64,000 bases of DNA, from contig NZ_SBJL01000003.1 of NCBI RefSeq assembly GCF_004634425.1, forward strand, positions 1 through 64,000, in the 5' to 3' direction. How positions within the stretch are numbered: position 1 is the first letter of the stretch; every line of letters starts with the position of its first letter. This document shows, piece after piece, positions 7,961-17,154 of this stretch. A program made the translations under genes and the position numbers. This stretch comes from Vitreimonas flagellata. GTDB lineage: Bacteria; Pseudomonadota; Alphaproteobacteria; Caulobacterales; Aquidulcibacteraceae. The notes beneath the pieces were generated by a model. The model searched no databases. It saw nothing but the letters and a program-made list of their open reading frames with translations, and was not told the origin of the DNA.

Positions 7961-8952
7961 ACGCCGCCGATATCACCGCACTGATCGAAGCCGCCAATCG
8001 CGCGCCCTCGGTGCACAATATTCAGCCGACGCGTTTCCGCATCGATGACGAGCGCACCATTACTTTACTCGAAGACACAAGCCGTCGACTATTCGTCGGC
8101 GATCCTGAAGGCAAGGACAACCAGAAGAGTCTGGGCGCCGCATTCGAAGGTCTAATGCTCGCGCTCGCCGCGCATGGCTTCGGCGCCGACATCGAAAAAC
8201 TCAGCGGCGCTGGCGCTCTGCGCGAAACCGCGCGCATCCGCATCGCCACTGGCGGCGTCGCGGATGCGCTCGAACCCCTCACGCATACGCGCGCCAGCTA
8301 CCGCGGCGCCTTCGCTCCGCCCACGGAAGCCGATCGCAGCGCACTCGCTCAAATTGCCGAAACTTGCCCGGACTTGCACATCCTCCAAGGCGCTGACGCG
8401 CTCCAGCACGTCGGGCGCGTCTTCGACGATGCGAGCATGGAGGTGCTCCGCGCGCCAGCCTATCGCGCCGAGCTGCTTTCCTGGATGCGACTTTCGCCGA
8501 AGCATCCAGACTACGAGCGCGACGGCCTCAACGCCGCGCATATGGCGCTATCGCCCATCGAGGCATTCGGCGCCGGCTTGGTGCTTGGCCCGAAAGCGTT
8601 CCCCGCGCTCGACTCCATCGGCCTCGCCGAACCGCTGATCTCCGAAAGCGGCAAGGTGGGTAGCGCAGCGGGCGTCGCGCTCTTCCATCGCCCCACCGAC
8701 GAACCAGAGTTTGAAACGGGCCGCCGTTTCTATCGCGTATGGTTGGAGATCGAGCGGGCGGGGCTCGCGCTCTGCCCCATGTCCGTGCTCGCGGATGTGC
8801 CGCACGTCGCGCAGCGCCTGATGCGCGAGAATGGTATCGGCTCTGACCGCAAGCTCGTCACGGCGTTCCGCATCGGCCGCCGTCCGTCCACCTGGAAACA
8901 GCCGCCGCGTACGCGTTTGCCCGTCTCCGAGCTGATTGTCAGAGCAGCTTGA
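7957..8952 (+). CDS. Nitroreductase-fold FMN flavoprotein (Acg/MoeY-C-like)
   Basis: The 331-residue protein begins with LIEAANRAPSVHNIQPTRF, the FMN-binding entry of Acg-like nitroreductases (APSxxNxQPW/R in the family). The family is duplicated and larger than classical nitroreductases, which fits the length. A later RLSPKHPDYERDGLN region and WLEIERAGLALCPMSVLAD match the second half of the fold. Fusions of a ThiF domain with such a nitroreductase domain are known in mycobacteria (Rv1355c/MoeY-type, from memory). This makes the pairing with the E1-like gene at 4799 meaningful. It is the last gene of the operon. Its 3' end overlaps a convergent cytochrome gene by 14 bp. Confidence 0.75.
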   Translation: MNAADITALIEAANRAPSVHNIQPTRFRIDDERTITLLEDTSRRLFVGDPEGKDNQKSLGAAFEGLMLALAAHGFGADIEKLSGAGALRETARIRIATGGVADALEPLTHTRASYRGAFAPPTEADRSALAQIAETCPDLHILQGADALQHVGRVFDDASMEVLRAPAYRAELLSWMRLSPKHPDYERDGLNAAHMALSPIEAFGAGLVLGPKAFPALDSIGLAEPLISESGKVGSAAGVALFHRPTDEPEFETGRRFYRVWLEIERAGLALCPMSVLADVPHVAQRLMRENGIGSDRKLVTAFRIGRRPSTWKQPPRTRLPVSELIVRAA

Positions 8953-10630
8953 GATATTCCAGCAGCGCGCGCCGCTGCGCCACGCTCAGCGCCTCGAACT
9001 CCGACGCGTGTCCTTGGTTCGAAAGCCCGCGCGCGCGCGTGTCGATCAAGCTTGGCGTAGACCAAGGTTGATACCCGCGCGGATAGAGATAATCGCCATT
9101 CGCATCGCGCTCACCGGCAATGCCCATGCGCGAATAGTCCAATCGATGTCCGCCAACCTGAAACCTCGCCGGCCGATCGCCTGGATGCATCAAATGCCAA
9201 AGCGTCGGCACCGAGCCATTGTGCAGATAGGGCGCGCTGAGCCACAAGCCTTCAAGCAGCGGCGCCGCGTACTGCCCAGTCGCGCGTGCGATGATGCGAT
9301 CGCCATAGGCCGATTGCGTTACGGCCTCTGCCGCAGACGCATCGAACACTTGCCAGCGTCCTGGATCGGTATCGTAAGGGCCAATCCAATTCGGAAACGA
9401 CACGAGCGCGGGATTCTCCAAGCTCTCGTCATACGTCCCGTGGCACGAGGCGCAGCTTGCCGCGTAAACGCCGCGACCCTGCGCGGCGAGCCGGGTATCG
9501 ATGCGTCCCGGAAAACGCGGCGCCTGGTAGTCGCGCAGAAACGTGAACACTTCGCGCGCCTCATCAAGATAAGCCGCCGCGCGATCGGGGTGCACGCCCA
9601 TGCTTGGCACAGTGAAGAACGCGGTCACCGTCGCGAGTTCATCGAGATGCACCGTGCTGATGTCTTCGGCACGTATCACCCGGTCCGACGCGCCTGTGCG
9701 CGGGGCGTAGGCCCCATCGTACAATAGCGATGAACGAAAGCCGCGCGCGCCGAGATCGGGTATGGAGGTGAAGCCGCGCGCGTTTTCGTGCGCGTCGTCG
9801 CCCAGCAAGCCCAATTGCATCCGTAAGGCGGCGACGCCATTCGTCAGCCCCGGTGCGCCATTCACGAACGGCAACGCACGATCGCCGCTGGCTTCCAGCG
9901 CATCCATCCGCGCCTGTAGGCGCGGCATCACGAAGCTACGGATCGTGCTGATCTCCGCCTCGGTCGTGTCGGGAAACAGCGTGCGCATGTTTGCGATCAA
10001 GCGCTCTTCATCGCCTCGCACCGCTTTGAACGCCGTATAGATCTCGCGCACATAGAGTTCGAGATCGAGCGATGTGTTCGGTGCGCCGAGCCACGCGACG
10101 TCCGTACGCGGTGCGCCGTTCGCATCAAACGTATGTCCCGCATGGCACGACGAGCAGGAAAGGTTCGCCGCCGTGAGCTCAACGCGCGGCACATCGCGGC
10201 CGACAACACCGAGGGAAAGGCCGTGCGGCGTCTCAAGCGCATGCGTCGGCTGCGCCACGCCTTCCGGCCAATTGCCGATCGTTTCGGGATAGAGGAATCC
10301 AAACCGCGTCATGATCGGTCGAATGCGCGCGGCTGAAAGTTCGCCGCCATTCAACTCGACATCACGCATCACCAAGGCCGTCGCCGCGAGGCGCCACGGC
10401 ACGGCGTGCGTTTCGAGCGTGTCCGTGTTCAGCGCGCCGAAATCGCTCACCGCGAAAATCACCGCGCCGCGTTGTGCGGGTGTCAGCGACGTCATGTCGT
10501 AGGCATCGAGCGCGCTGGCGTGACCTTCGGCGTAACCTCGGAAGAAGTCGCGCATGGCCGTCGAGCAGGCGCCCAGCGCGAAGATCAATCCGATCAGGGC
10601 GAACGCGGCCCAAGGCGTGCGCGAGTGCAT
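8939..10630 (-). CDS. Diheme c-type cytochrome lipoprotein (cytochrome c peroxidase/RoxA-like)
   Basis: The 563-residue protein opens with a lipoprotein signal peptide ending LIFALGAC (Cys22), so it is probably anchored in a membrane facing the periplasm or outside. Two haem c motifs, CSSCH near residue 159 and CASCH near 393, match the diheme cytochrome c peroxidase/RoxA superfamily. YLHNGSVPTLWHLM near the C-terminus is a typical motif of that superfamily. The start at 10630 is favoured by GGAGG six bases upstream; a longer reading from 10657 lacks a ribosome site. The substrate is unknown. It is co-directional with leuB, 54 bp away, but has its own strong ribosome site and may not belong to that operon. 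Confidence 0.8.
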   Translation of the reverse strand: MHSRTPWAAFALIGLIFALGACSTAMRDFFRGYAEGHASALDAYDMTSLTPAQRGAVIFAVSDFGALNTDTLETHAVPWRLAATALVMRDVELNGGELSAARIRPIMTRFGFLYPETIGNWPEGVAQPTHALETPHGLSLGVVGRDVPRVELTAANLSCSSCHAGHTFDANGAPRTDVAWLGAPNTSLDLELYVREIYTAFKAVRGDEERLIANMRTLFPDTTEAEISTIRSFVMPRLQARMDALEASGDRALPFVNGAPGLTNGVAALRMQLGLLGDDAHENARGFTSIPDLGARGFRSSLLYDGAYAPRTGASDRVIRAEDISTVHLDELATVTAFFTVPSMGVHPDRAAAYLDEAREVFTFLRDYQAPRFPGRIDTRLAAQGRGVYAASCASCHGTYDESLENPALVSFPNWIGPYDTDPGRWQVFDASAAEAVTQSAYGDRIIARATGQYAAPLLEGLWLSAPYLHNGSVPTLWHLMHPGDRPARFQVGGHRLDYSRMGIAGERDANGDYLYPRGYQPWSTPSLIDTRARGLSNQGHASEFEALSVAQRRALLEYLKLL

Positions 10631-10684
10631 GTCGGCCTCCTGACCGACAGAAAGCACATCTGGCCGCGTTCGCCTATCTGTTCG

Positions 10685-11728
10685 CTAAATGTGCGCGAGG
10701 ATCGCCGCACCCATTTGTGTGCAACCGAGTTCGCCGCCCAGATCGCGCGTGCGCGCGCCGCTCTCCAACGCATTGGCCACCGCTTCGTCGAGCGCGTCCG
10801 CCTCGGCATTGAGCTTCAGGCCGTGCCGCAGCAACATCGCCGCTGAAAGTACCGCGCCAATCGGATTTGCGAGATCGCGCCCGGCAATGTCGGGCGCCGA
10901 GCCATGTACTGGCTCAAAAATGCCGGGTCCGGCATCGCCAAGCGACGCGGAAGCGCCCAGGCCCAGCGAACCGCCAAGCGCGGAAAGCTCGTCCGTCAGA
11001 ATGTCGCCGAACATATTCTCGGTGACGATCACATCGTACGCACGCGGATTGCGCAGCACGTGCATCGTCATCGAATCGATGAGCACGTGCTCGAGTTCGA
11101 CATCGCTGAACTCGGCCTTGTGCACGCGGATCACTGTCTCGCGCCACAAGCGGCTCGTGGCCATCACATTGGCCTTATCGACTGAACTGACTTTGTTGCG
11201 CCGCGCCCGCGCCGCTGCAAACGCTTTGCGGGCGATGCGTTCGATTTCGCCGACGGTGTATAGGCAAAGATCGCTCGCCTCCGTCGCGCTCTGCTTCTTC
11301 TCACCGAAATACGACCCCCCCGTGAGTTCGCGGAACACCAGCATATCCACGCCCTCAACGATCTCGCGCTTCAGCGGTGAGTGATCGAGGAGGGGCTTGT
11401 GCATCAAGGTTGGGCGAATGTTCGCGTAGAGGCCGAGCGCTTTGCGAATGCCGAGCAAACCTTGCTCTGGCCGCTTCGGCGCCAAATCCCATTTCGGCCC
11501 GCCAACGGCGCCCAAGAACACAGCGTCTGCGGCTTGGCACGCCTCAAGTGTTTCCGCCGGCAACGGTTCGCCGGTTTCATCGATGGCGACGCCGCCAATG
11601 TGGTGCGAGGCGAACGCGAACGTATGGCCAAAGCGTTTGCCGACGGCCTCCAGCGCGGCGCGCGCTTGCGCCGTCACCTCTGGGCCGACGCCATCGCCCG
11701 GTAGCAGGACGATGTTGAAAGCACTCAT
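10685..11728 (-). CDS. leuB: 3-isopropylmalate dehydrogenase
   Basis: LeuB oxidises and decarboxylates 3-isopropylmalate to 2-oxoisocaproate with NAD in leucine synthesis (cytosol). The 347-residue protein starts LLPGDGVGPEV and carries ELTGGSYFGEK, VDKANVMATSRLWRE, the metal-site loop NMFGDILTDELSALGGSLG and the C-terminal EPVHGSAPDIAGRDLANP, all hallmarks of bacterial LeuB at normal length. It is the last gene of the ilv-leu superoperon. Its start overlaps leuD by 4 bp (ATGA). No obvious terminator follows before the cytochrome gene. Confidence 0.97.
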   Translation of the reverse strand: MSAFNIVLLPGDGVGPEVTAQARAALEAVGKRFGHTFAFASHHIGGVAIDETGEPLPAETLEACQAADAVFLGAVGGPKWDLAPKRPEQGLLGIRKALGLYANIRPTLMHKPLLDHSPLKREIVEGVDMLVFRELTGGSYFGEKKQSATEASDLCLYTVGEIERIARKAFAAARARRNKVSSVDKANVMATSRLWRETVIRVHKAEFSDVELEHVLIDSMTMHVLRNPRAYDVIVTENMFGDILTDELSALGGSLGLGASASLGDAGPGIFEPVHGSAPDIAGRDLANPIGAVLSAAMLLRHGLKLNAEADALDEAVANALESGARTRDLGGELGCTQMGAAILAHI

Positions 11729-12306
11729 ACCGCGCGCTCCCGCTCATACGTCTCAATCGTCGGCACGCGATCGACGAGCCAACCCATCGGATCGACCCCC
11801 TCGATCAAGCAGCGGCGCGCGAACGGCTCGATGTGAAACTTGATCGGCGGATTGTTGCCGATGGTGAGTTCGCTCTTCTCAAGATCGATGCTCACGCGCC
11901 CGCCGGGTTCTTCCATGAGACGCGCATGCGTGTCCTTATCGACGGTGATCGGCAGCAAGCCATTCTTCAGCGCGTTCGAGGTGAAGATGTCGGCGATCGT
12001 GGTCGAGATTACGGCGCGGAAGCCATAATCGGTCAACGCCCACGGCGCGTGCTCGCGCGACGAGCCACAGCCGAAATTGTCGCCGGCGACTAGTACGCGA
12101 TGCTCGCTCGCGTCGATCGTGTTCAGCGGTTCATCGGGCTTCGGCTTGCCGTCGGCATCATACCGCCAATCATAAAACGCGGTTTTGCCAAGCCCTTCGC
12201 GCGTCGTTGTCGTCAAAAAGCGCGCCGGGATGATCTGATCGGTATCGACCGCTTCTTGCTTGATCACGAACGTGCGTGAGACGAGCTGCTTGAATGGTTC
12301 AGGCAC
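11725..12306 (-). CDS. leuD: 3-isopropylmalate dehydratase small subunit
   Basis: LeuD pairs with LeuC to isomerise 2-isopropylmalate to 3-isopropylmalate. The 193-residue protein has [12 protein letters not shown] and the swivel-domain motif [17 protein letters not shown], standard for the family. The start is set at the GTG at 12306: GGAGG lies 6 nt upstream, and the product then begins PEPFKQL as in other LeuD proteins. A longer frame to 12486 is just read-through of leuC antiphase sequence. The GTG overlaps the end of leuC by 8 bp, giving coupled expression of the two subunits. Confidence 0.96.
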   Translation of the reverse strand: MPEPFKQLVSRTFVIKQEAVDTDQIIPARFLTTTTREGLGKTAFYDWRYDADGKPKPDEPLNTIDASEHRVLVAGDNFGCGSSREHAPWALTDYGFRAVISTTIADIFTSNALKNGLLPITVDKDTHARLMEEPGGRVSIDLEKSELTIGNNPPIKFHIEPFARRCLIEGVDPMGWLVDRVPTIETYERERAV

Positions 12307-13735
12307 GCTTGGCCTCCGGCGTTTGTTGCGTGAAGATTCGCGGATCGGTGAGCACGCCGGCGATGGCGCTGGCGGCGGCCGTGGCCGGGCTGGCGAGAAT
12401 CGTGCGCGCGCCTTTGCCTTGGCGGCCCTCGAAATTGCGGTTCGATGTCGATACCGCGAGCTTACCGGGCGCCACGAAATCGCCATTCATGGCGATGCAC
12501 ATCGAGCAGCCCGGCTCGCGCCATTCCGCACCGGCGTCCTTGAACACCTGATGCAAACCTTCGTCTTCTGCTTGCTGCTTCACGGCCTCCGAGCCGGGCA
12601 CCACGAGCATGCGCACGCCGCTCTTCACCTTGTTGCCGCGCAGGACTTCCGCCGCCGCGCGCAGATCGGAGAGGCGGCCATTGGTGCATGAGCCGACGAA
12701 CACGACATCGACCGGATATTCCGTCGTCGCGTGCCCCGGTTCGAAACCCATATAGGCCAGCGCCTTGGCTTCGGAATCGTTCGCCGGCGTAGGCGCCACT
12801 GCGCCGATCGGCAATGCCGCGTCCGGCGTCGTGCCCCACGTCGCCATCGGCGTGATCGCGGCGCCATCGATGCGCACTTCTTTGTCAAACGTCGCGCCAT
12901 CGTCTGTCGCCAGCGACAGCCATTCGCGCGCGATCTCCTCGAACCGATCGCCCTTCGCCACATGGCGACGGCCGCGCAGAAATTCGATCGTCTTCTCGTC
13001 AGGCGCGATCATGCCGGCGCGCGCGCCCGCTTCGATCGACATATTGCAAAGCGTCATGCGCCCTTCCATGTCGAGCGCGCGGATCGCAGAGCCTGCATAC
13101 TCGATGACGTAACCCGAACCGCCGCCAAAGCCGATTTCGGCAATCACCGCGAGCGTCATATCCTTCGCGGAGACACCCGGCTGCAGCTCGCCATCCACAG
13201 TCACCCGCATGCGCTTGGGTTTGCGTTGCAACAAGCATTGCGTCGCCAGCACGTGACCGACTTCGGACGTGCCGATGCCGAAGGCGAGGGCGCCGAATGC
13301 GCCATGCGTCGCTGTGTGGCTATCGCCGCAGACGACGACCATGCCGGGCTGCGTCAAGCCAAGCTCCGGCGCCATCACGTGCACGACGCCGCGATCGTCG
13401 CTATCCCAACCTGCGAGCGCGATGCCGTGCTTGGCGCAATTGCGCTCCAGCGTCGTGACCTGATCTTCGGCTTCCTTCGTGACGTAAGGCCGCTTGCCAT
13501 CAGCGCTAGGCGGCGCGGTAGGCGTTGAGTGATCGAGCGTGGCGTAAGTGCGATCGGGGCGTCGTACCTTAAGCCCGCGCGCATCAAGCTCTCTGAACGC
13601 CTGCGGACTCGTCACCTCGTGGACGAGATGCAGATCGACATAGAGGATCGCGGGCGTCTCGCCGGTTTCTGGCTGGACGACGTGCCTTTCCCAGACTTTT
13701 TCGAAGAGGGTTTTCGGCCCGTTGAACGACGACAT
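12299..13735 (-). CDS. leuC: 3-isopropylmalate dehydratase large subunit
   Basis: This is the aconitase-family [4Fe-4S] subunit of isopropylmalate isomerase (478 residues, normal length). The cluster ligands are visible in [10 protein letters not shown] and [11 protein letters not shown]. The N-terminal [12 protein letters not shown] and [13 protein letters not shown] are typical. It is preceded by ilvH with a 38-bp gap and overlaps leuD by 8 bp. It is part of a single minus-strand block running from the ilvD attenuator. No separate promoter is evident in the 38-bp gap, but one cannot be excluded. Confidence 0.97.
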   Translation of the reverse strand: MSSFNGPKTLFEKVWERHVVQPETGETPAILYVDLHLVHEVTSPQAFRELDARGLKVRRPDRTYATLDHSTPTAPPSADGKRPYVTKEAEDQVTTLERNCAKHGIALAGWDSDDRGVVHVMAPELGLTQPGMVVVCGDSHTATHGAFGALAFGIGTSEVGHVLATQCLLQRKPKRMRVTVDGELQPGVSAKDMTLAVIAEIGFGGGSGYVIEYAGSAIRALDMEGRMTLCNMSIEAGARAGMIAPDEKTIEFLRGRRHVAKGDRFEEIAREWLSLATDDGATFDKEVRIDGAAITPMATWGTTPDAALPIGAVAPTPANDSEAKALAYMGFEPGHATTEYPVDVVFVGSCTNGRLSDLRAAAEVLRGNKVKSGVRMLVVPGSEAVKQQAEDEGLHQVFKDAGAEWREPGCSMCIAMNGDFVAPGKLAVSTSNRNFEGRQGKGARTILASPATAAASAIAGVLTDPRIFTQQTPEAKRA

Positions 13736-13773
13736 TCTTGCCTCCGCCGACGCGAACGCCGGACTCTACTCAA

Positions 13774-14328
13774 TCATTTTGCTGACGCCGCGGCCTCAGC
13801 CGTGACAACGCGATCCAATTCTGGCCCACGATGGATGGACAGCACGCCGGTGCGTGACACTTCCACCAAACCAATCGGGCGCATAAGGTCGATGAACGCG
13901 TCGATCTTGTCGCTCGCGCCCGTCATTTCGAAAATGAAGCTCTCCAGCGTGGTGTCGATCACTTTGGCGCGGAAGATTTCCGACACGCGGAGTGCTTCAA
14001 TCCGCTCCGCACCGGTCGAGCGCACTTTCACCAAGGCTAATTCGCGTTGCACGCCGTTCGGATCTCGGGTGACGTCGATGACGTTGCGCACGGAGACGAT
14101 GCGGTCGAGCTGCGATTTGATCTGATCGATGATGTTCGGTTCGCCGCGCGTCACCACCGTGATCCGCGACATGTGTGCGGATTTATCCGTCTCAGCGACC
14201 GTCAAGCTCTCGATGTTGTAGCCACGCGCCGAGAAGAGCCCAACAACGCGCGCCAGTACGCCCGGCTCGTTATCAACCATGATCGCGAGCGTGCGGCTCT
14301 CGGCGGGCTCTCCTGCGTGCGGCGGCAT
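13774..14328 (-). CDS. ilvH: Acetolactate synthase small (regulatory) subunit
   Basis: The 184-residue protein has an N-terminal ACT domain (SRTLAIMVDNEPGVLARVVGLF, then SARGYNIESL) that binds valine for feedback inhibition in this family. An ALS_ss C-terminal domain follows (GASDKIDAFIDLMRPIGLVE). The length is slightly above E. coli IlvH (163) because of a short N-terminal extension, which is common in alphaproteobacteria. The start overlaps the stop of the catalytic-subunit gene by one base (TAATG), so the subunits are translationally coupled. Confidence 0.96.
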   Translation of the reverse strand: MPPHAGEPAESRTLAIMVDNEPGVLARVVGLFSARGYNIESLTVAETDKSAHMSRITVVTRGEPNIIDQIKSQLDRIVSVRNVIDVTRDPNGVQRELALVKVRSTGAERIEALRVSEIFRAKVIDTTLESFIFEMTGASDKIDAFIDLMRPIGLVEVSRTGVLSIHRGPELDRVVTAEAAASAK

Positions 14329-16139
14329 TAGACCAGCTTCTTTCCGTCGTCATCGATCTCATCGCCCACGAACGTGTCGGCGAGGATCATTTCGTTGTGC
14401 GGCTTGCCCGATGGGATCATCGGGAAGCAATTCTCAGTCTTCGCCACGCGACAATCGAACAGCACGGGGCCGGGTTCGTTGATCATCTGCATGATCTTCG
14501 CGTCGAGTTCATCGGGCTTTTCAGCGCGAATGCCGACTGCGCCGAACGCCTCCGCCATTTTTACAAAATCCGGCAGCGCGTCGGAATAGGAGTGCGAATA
14601 GCGCTCGCCATGCAGCAATTGCTGCCATTGGCGCACCATGCCCATCCATTCGTTGTTCAAGATGAAAATCTTGATCGGCAGGCGATGCTGCACGGCCGTG
14701 CTCATCTCCTGCATCGTCATTTGCACGCTGGCTTCACCGGCAATGTCGATCACCAGCGCGCCGGGATGTGCGGCTTGCACGCCGAGCGCTGCGGGCAGGC
14801 CATAGCCCATCGTTCCCAAGCCGCCGGAGGTCATCCAATGGTTCGGCTTATCGAAATGGAAATATTGCGCCGCCCACATCTGATGCTGGCCGACTTCGGT
14901 GGTGATATAGACGTCCTTGCCGCGCGTCAGCGCGTACAAGCGCTCAATCGCATATTGCGGCTTGATCACGTCGTTGCTGGCCCGATACGCGAAGCCCTTG
15001 CGCGCGCGCCAGCCTTCAATCTGATCCCACCACGCTTTCGTGGATGGCGGCTTCGCCGTCTTCACGCGATTGCGCCAAGCGACCAGCAATTGCTCCAGCG
15101 CTTCCGCCGCGTCGGCGATGATCGGCACATCGACGCGCACGTTCTTGTTGATCGAGGAGGGGTCAACATCGATGTGGATTTTCTTCGAGTGCGGGCTAAA
15201 TGCATCCAAGCGCCCGGTCACGCGGTCATCAAAGCGCGCGCCGACGCAGATCATCAGGTCGCAATCATGCATCGCGTGGTTGGATTCCCACGAGCCATGC
15301 ATGCCCAACATGCCGAGCCATTGCTTGTCCGGCGCAGGATATGCGCCCAGGCCCATCAGCGTGGACGTGATCGGGAAACCCGTCTCACGCACCAGCGCGC
15401 GTAACGCCTCACTCGCGCGCGGGCCGGCATTGATAACGCCGCCGCCGGTGTAGAACACAGGCCGTTGCGCTGTCGCCAAAAGTTCGGCGGCTTCCGCGAT
15501 GCGCGCGGCATCCACGTGGCGCACCGTGCGCTTCGAACGCTTCGGCGAACGCTCCGGCGGCAGATAGGCGCCCGTCGCGAATTGCACGTCCTTCGGAATG
15601 TCGACCACGACCGGCCCAGGGCGACCGCTGCGCGCGACGTAGAACGCCTCGTGCAGAATGCTCGCCAGCTCATCCACGCTGCTCACCAGCCAATTGTGCT
15701 TGGTGCAAGAGCGCGTGATGCCGACCGTATCGCACTCCTGGAACGCATCGGTGCCAATGAGATGCGTCGCGACTTGGCCGGTGATGACCACCATCGGCAC
15801 AGAATCCAGCAACGCATCAGCCAACGGCGTCACCATATTGGTGGCGCCGGGGCCCGAGGTCACGAGCGCGCAACCGACTTTGCCGGTTGAGCGCGCGTAC
15901 CCTTCAGCGGCATGGCCCGCGCCTTGTTCGTGACGCACCAGAATATGACGCACGTCTTCATCGCTGAAGAGTGCGTCATAGATCGGCAACACCGCGCCGC
16001 CCGGATAGCCGAACAGCGTGTCCACGCCATGATCCTTCAAGGCGCGTACGACCATTTCCGCGCCCGTCATCGGAATGCCGACGAGGGCCGTCGGCCCAGA
16101 AGCGGGGTGGATCTGGGCGATGTTGCTCGTGGTGGTCAT
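14328..16139 (-). CDS. ilvB: Acetolactate synthase large (catalytic) subunit
   Basis: This TPP- and FAD-dependent enzyme makes 2-acetolactate or 2-aceto-2-hydroxybutyrate, the first committed step to valine, leucine and isoleucine. The 603-residue protein has the TPP-activating glutamate in VRHEQGAGHAAEGYARSTG, a central FAD domain (VGARFDDRVTGRLDAF), and the TPP/Mg domain with GDI-type DIAGEASVQMTMQEM and NNEWMGMV. In the magnesium-binding motif the usual GDGSF reads AGEAS. This is a substitution at a conserved place, but GEAS/GDAS variants are common in alphaproteobacterial IlvB. It sits 7 bp behind ilvC. Confidence 0.96.
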   Translation of the reverse strand: MTTTSNIAQIHPASGPTALVGIPMTGAEMVVRALKDHGVDTLFGYPGGAVLPIYDALFSDEDVRHILVRHEQGAGHAAEGYARSTGKVGCALVTSGPGATNMVTPLADALLDSVPMVVITGQVATHLIGTDAFQECDTVGITRSCTKHNWLVSSVDELASILHEAFYVARSGRPGPVVVDIPKDVQFATGAYLPPERSPKRSKRTVRHVDAARIAEAAELLATAQRPVFYTGGGVINAGPRASEALRALVRETGFPITSTLMGLGAYPAPDKQWLGMLGMHGSWESNHAMHDCDLMICVGARFDDRVTGRLDAFSPHSKKIHIDVDPSSINKNVRVDVPIIADAAEALEQLLVAWRNRVKTAKPPSTKAWWDQIEGWRARKGFAYRASNDVIKPQYAIERLYALTRGKDVYITTEVGQHQMWAAQYFHFDKPNHWMTSGGLGTMGYGLPAALGVQAAHPGALVIDIAGEASVQMTMQEMSTAVQHRLPIKIFILNNEWMGMVRQWQQLLHGERYSHSYSDALPDFVKMAEAFGAVGIRAEKPDELDAKIMQMINEPGPVLFDCRVAKTENCFPMIPSGKPHNEMILADTFVGDEIDDDGKKLV

Positions 16140-16146
16140 GTCATGC

Positions 16147-17154
16147 TCACGAATTCGTCGGTGATTTCAGCCACGCCATGCGTGACCGCAACGCAGCGCC
16201 GGTCTTTTCGATCGGGTCGTCGCGGTCTTCGTTGAGCAGCGCGTTGTAGCGCGGCTTGCCGGCTTGGTTCTCAAGGATCCATTCGCGCGCGAACGAGCCG
16301 GACTGGATATCCTTCAGCACATCGCGCATGCGCGCTTTGGTTTCTTCCGTGACGACGCGCGGGCCGGAAACGACGGCCCCGTACTTCGCGGTCTCGGAGA
16401 TGAAGTCGTGCATCTTGCTGATGCCGCCTTCGTAGAAGAGGTCCACGATCAGCTTAAGTTCGTGCAGGCACTCGAAATAGGCGACTTCCGGCTGGTAGCC
16501 GGCGTCCACCAGCGTTTGATAGCCGGCCTTCACCAATTCCTTCGCGCCGCCACAGAGCACGGCTTGTTCGCCGAACAGATCGGTTTCGGTTTCTTCGCGG
16601 AACGTGGTTTCGATCAGGCCGCCCGTCGCGCCGCCGATGCCTTTCGCATAAGCCATTGCACGATCGCGCGCTTTGCCCGTCGCGTCTTGATAGACGGCAA
16701 ACAGCGCAGGCACGCCGCGGCCGCGTGCATATTCACGACGCACCAGATCGCCGGGGCCCTTCGGCGCAACCAACACCACGTCCAAATCCTTGCGCGGCGT
16801 CACGCGGCCATACACGATTGAGAAGCCGTGCGCGAAGAGGATCGTCGCGCCTTCCTTGGCGTTCGGCTCGATCTCATTCTTCCAGACTTGGTCTTGAACC
16901 ATGTCCGGCGTCAGGATCGCGATCAGGTCAGCACCTTTCACAGCATCGACAACTTCCGCCGTCGCGATCTTGTCTTCGGTCGCGTGTGACCAGCCCTTGC
17001 CGCCCTTGCGCACGCCGGCGACGACGTCGAAACCGTCGTCGCGCAGGTTTTGCGCGTGCGCGCGGCCTTGGCTGCCATAGCCGATAATCGCAATGCGTTT
17101 GCCGCGAAGCGCCTCCGCGTTCACATCATTGGTGGTATAGACAGTCGCTGACAT
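16147..17154 (-). CDS. ilvC: Ketol-acid reductoisomerase (class I)
   Basis: IlvC isomerises and reduces acetolactate to 2,3-dihydroxyisovalerate using NADPH and magnesium. The 335-residue protein is class I length. It begins with a Rossmann motif ([19 protein letters not shown]), then RKGGKGW, a likely NADPH-phosphate loop. The C-terminal metal-binding domain has [12 protein letters not shown] and [14 protein letters not shown]. The gene starts one base after the ilvD stop and ends 7 bp before ilvB, so it is an internal gene of the operon. Confidence 0.97.
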   Translation of the reverse strand: MSATVYTTNDVNAEALRGKRIAIIGYGSQGRAHAQNLRDDGFDVVAGVRKGGKGWSHATEDKIATAEVVDAVKGADLIAILTPDMVQDQVWKNEIEPNAKEGATILFAHGFSIVYGRVTPRKDLDVVLVAPKGPGDLVRREYARGRGVPALFAVYQDATGKARDRAMAYAKGIGGATGGLIETTFREETETDLFGEQAVLCGGAKELVKAGYQTLVDAGYQPEVAYFECLHELKLIVDLFYEGGISKMHDFISETAKYGAVVSGPRVVTEETKARMRDVLKDIQSGSFAREWILENQAGKPRYNALLNEDRDDPIEKTGAALRSRMAWLKSPTNS

